Source: CAYUWH01 sp964448615
GTDB taxonomy: Bacteria; Patescibacteriota; Gracilibacteria; Peribacterales; Peribacteraceae
Reading direction: 5' to 3'
NCBI GenBank assembly: GCA_964448615.1
Contig: CAYUWH010000021.1
Location: 1 to 22,197 of the forward strand
Length of the DNA stretch: 22,197 nucleotides
The notes under the pieces were generated by a model. The model was not told the origin of the DNA and did no database searches. It saw only the letters and a program-made list of their open reading frames with translations. Below, in pieces: positions 20,307-22,197 of the stretch (position 1 is its first letter; each line of letters opens with the position of its first letter). The position numbers were made by a program, and so were the translations under genes.

Positions 20307-20359
20307 CCCGTCTCCCCTCTCCCTGTGGGAGAGGGGTCGGGGGTGAGGGTCGAGACGGG
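20307..20359. repeat. REP-like palindrome, large copy
   Basis: CCCCTCTCCC (20314-20323), loop TGT, GGGAGAGGGG (20327-20336), then a GGGTGAGGG tail. The outer pair CCCGTCTC (20307-20314) and GAGACGGG (20352-20359) encloses it. The inner part matches the copy at 12838. Confidence 0.8.
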
Positions 20360-20392
20360 AGAAGGTGACCCCTCAGGGCCGAATGAGGGCGT

Positions 20393-20422
20393 AAAAAAAC
20401 GGCCACCTCCGGAGAGGCGGCC
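20393..20422 (-). terminator. terminator-like hairpin on the minus strand
   Basis: On the minus strand GGCC and GAGG-type arms (20422-20414 with 20409-20401) form a 9-bp stem with one mismatch and the loop TCCG, followed by C and seven T residues (20399-20393). No minus-strand gene feeds it, so its role is unclear. An overlapping alternative hairpin uses CCTCAGGGCCG (20371-20381) and CGGCCTGAGG (20418-20427). Confidence 0.55.
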
Positions 20423-20494
20423 TGAGGCAATTCTTAAATCTAACCCCTTTTGTTTGACCCACCAAGACATCAGGAAGACAGTGCCAGCGCTTCT

Positions 20495-21550
20495 ATGAAC
20501 ACCCCCCCCGCGGAGCGGCCAGCACAAGAAGAGGAAAAGATTCCTGCTAAGGACACAGCAGCGTTGCGCGCGCTCCAAACAGAGACGCACGGAAAACTCG
20601 TCAGAGCTCAGCTTGATAAAACATCCGAATATCCCGCATTGCGTTTACGCGTCCTGACAGGACAACGACCGGATGCCGACCCATTCGAAGATGGCGCGAT
20701 GCACGAAGTGCAAACCTACGAAACCTCGTTCGGCATCCTCGCAATGACCACGGGTCCGGGCATTCCCAAAAGTGTCGGCGAGAAGTACTTCCTTAATAGA
20801 GATGCCATCGGCTACCGCGAACATTGCACCGGTACCAATTACGTCCTGTTGCGCATCGCCGTGGCAGATGGCGTAGGACTCGGGAAAGATTCCGGCCGCG
20901 CGGCGGAAATTGCGGTGAATACCATTGTGAACACTCCGATTTTTTCTGAGGGCCCATGCCACATAGAGGAAGCTATCATCGATACGCTGCTCGCGCCTAC
21001 AGGCTCCACGTGTTTGAGCGCCCTGGAATTACGTCGCGAAGGCGAAGGATATCGCTTGTCTTCCTTACATGCGGGAGATACCAACATCATTGCGCTGCGC
21101 AACGGACGCGTCGTGTTCTCACTGCCGCCGGATAACGCAGGGGGATTCGTCGAGGATATCGCACGCCGTAGTCAGAGCAATAATGAAGAGATCTCCGAAG
21201 AAGATTTGGAGCGCCTACGCGAGATCACAGAACGGTATCCCGACGTTTCGCAGTTACCGCGTCATGTCATCAGCGCTTGTTTCAAGGCATACGGCTCCAC
21301 GTTTTCCCTCCGCGAAAAAGAGCAATCCTGGAACGCGCTTCCCGGAGATTTGATACTCTGTTTTACCGACGGTATTCAAGATAATTGTTCAATCGAACAC
21401 CTCGCCGCACTGGTTGCGCAGGCGGGAGAAGGCGCTTCGTGCGAAGCGCTCTGCCAAGCCATTTCTGCGTTTTGCGTGCAAAAAATGAAATCCTATGAAA
21501 AAAGCGCCAAGCAAGACAACATCGCACTCGGTATCCTGCGATTGGCGTAA
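20495..21550 (+). CDS. PP2C-like serine/threonine phosphatase
   Basis: A 351-residue protein without a signal peptide or membrane helix. A polar N-terminal stretch (1-45) precedes a PP2C-type domain with metal-binding motifs in family order: NRD at 101-103, ADGVG (D125, G126), GST at 170-172, HAGDTN (G194, D195), CFTDGIQDN (D292) and QDNIALGIL (D341). A roughly 70-residue insertion, about 215-285 and rich in Glu, precedes the DG motif. It should remove phosphate from Ser/Thr residues, using Mn or Mg; the partner kinase is not in the window. I chose the ATG at 20495 over a TTG 15 codons earlier. There is no Shine-Dalgarno. It is the last protein gene before the rRNA operon. Confidence 0.85.
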   Translation: MNTPPAERPAQEEEKIPAKDTAALRALQTETHGKLVRAQLDKTSEYPALRLRVLTGQRPDADPFEDGAMHEVQTYETSFGILAMTTGPGIPKSVGEKYFLNRDAIGYREHCTGTNYVLLRIAVADGVGLGKDSGRAAEIAVNTIVNTPIFSEGPCHIEEAIIDTLLAPTGSTCLSALELRREGEGYRLSSLHAGDTNIIALRNGRVVFSLPPDNAGGFVEDIARRSQSNNEEISEEDLERLREITERYPDVSQLPRHVISACFKAYGSTFSLREKEQSWNALPGDLILCFTDGIQDNCSIEHLAALVAQAGEGASCEALCQAISAFCVQKMKSYEKSAKQDNIALGILRLA

Positions 21551-21568
21551 AATCATGCCAGATTGTTC

Positions 21569-21596
21569 TTGACGGCCCTTTTTCCGCATGTAGTAT
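21569..21596 (+). promoter_or_regulatory. probable rRNA operon promoter TTGACG-16-TAGTAT
   Basis: TTGACG (21569-21574) and TAGTAT (21591-21596), 16 nt apart, begin 18 bp after the phosphatase stop. Transcription from near 21603 would give a 16S leader of about 270 nt. A second, weaker pair (TTGTCG near 21619) may exist. Confidence 0.65.
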
Positions 21597-21870
21597 GTCT
21601 ACCACTCCGCGCGTTCCTTGTCGGATGTGTAGAGTGATTTTTGTACGGCTCCTTCACACCATAGTGTAGTAGAGAGAATGTGCCATTCATCTTTCGCAAG
21701 AGAGATGCAATGGACCCTAAATTCCTTAAGAATTTAAGTGCGGAGGCACTCAAAATACTCAACACTAGTGATCACTCGGTCACAATCCATGTCCGGCAGA
21801 TTCGCCGGCCATGACGAAGCCACAAGCTTCTTCAAGATGAACAGTCTGCCTCTGGCAGATGAAGTAATCT
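21597..21870 (+). other. structured 16S rRNA leader
   Basis: No gene is seen in these 274 bases. Several perfect or near-perfect short hairpins follow one another: CCATT..ATCTTTC with GAGAGAT..AATGG near 21680-21715; AAATTC/GAATTT near 21720; CATG.CCGGC with GCCGG.CATG near 21790-21813; GAAGC/GCTTC near 21818-21832; and TCTGCC/GGCAGA near 21846-21860. Leader stems are usual for rRNA processing; the partner strand would be downstream of 16S, outside the window. No clear boxA is seen. Confidence 0.6.

Positions 21871-22197
<327 letters not shown>

Larger units (their letters stand above)
20086..20494. other. repeat-rich intergenic region
   Basis: These 409 bp between rpsF and the PP2C-like gene carry no gene I can support. 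They hold a small REP-like hairpin (CCCTGTCCC at 20103-20111 with GGGAGAGGG at 20116-20124), a CCCTTCGG-type repeat at 20244, a large REP palindrome at 20307-20359 and a minus-strand terminator-like hairpin at 20393-20422. GAGACGGG occurs at 20199 and 20352 and, inverted, at 20307. A weak promoter-like TTGACC (20454-20459) precedes the PP2C gene. Confidence 0.7.

Noticed and set aside
1..21870. tRNA genes, insertion sequences or prophage genes
   Set aside because: No cloverleaf with a CCA end, no transposase or integrase, and no phage structural genes could be recognised.

Overview
The window looks like chromosomal DNA of a Candidate Phyla Radiation bacterium, most likely of the Peregrinibacteria/Peribacteria type. 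The lineage call is inference. It rests on the shortened 5' end of the 16S rRNA gene at the right edge, Ser-rich secreted proteins with Cys pairs, a class A penicillin-binding protein with Ig-like tails, a type IV secretion pilin-like protein, and very few Shine-Dalgarno sequences. UGA ends several genes and Trp is encoded by UGG, so the altered code of Gracilibacteria and Absconditabacteria is not used.

Layout, left to right. Positions 1-2130 hold a small membrane protein, an M16 zinc peptidase and a small minus-strand gene. Positions 2253-4148 (minus) encode a multi-pass GT-C/TMTC-like protein with a TPR tail. Positions 4272-5943 carry two adjacent exported Ser-rich proteins. Then follow ndk (6054-6473), a convergent DUF1858-IscA-like fusion (6470-7084, minus), a divergent S41 protease (7101-8363), an RNase H-like gene (8493-9167) and a VanW-domain protein (9210-10502). 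The minus strand from 10551 to 13209 encodes RecO, FtsX, a TPR protein and a T4SS pilin-like protein. The plus strand then has a large class A PBP (13285-16419), an unknown protein (16609-17145), a C39-like lipoprotein (17232-18014) and a small protein with a PSTG-type C-terminus (18069-18335). YebC, S18 and S6 lie on the minus strand (18397-20085). A repeat-rich 409-bp gap precedes a PP2C-like phosphatase (20495-21550). A structured leader and the first 327 bases or so of 16S rRNA close the window.

No single function links the genes. Cell-envelope work dominates: PBP, FtsX, S41 and M16 peptidases, VanW, C39 lipoprotein, exported Ser-rich proteins and pilin. Mixed in are housekeeping genes for ribosome, repair, nucleotide and Fe-S functions. 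Most genes appear to be single transcription units.

Two genome-wide features stand out. First, about ten genes have a -10 box ending only 6-8 nt before a start codon, which predicts leaderless mRNAs and revises several starts. Second, four intergenic regions contain 7-nt-periodic tandem repeats arranged as inverted repeats, resembling in design (not sequence) the heptameric STRR repeats of cyanobacteria. Two further palindromic families are present: a CCCTCTCCC/GGGAGAGGG type, and a CCCTTCGG..GCTCAG type. One copy of the latter lies in frame inside the C39-like lipoprotein.
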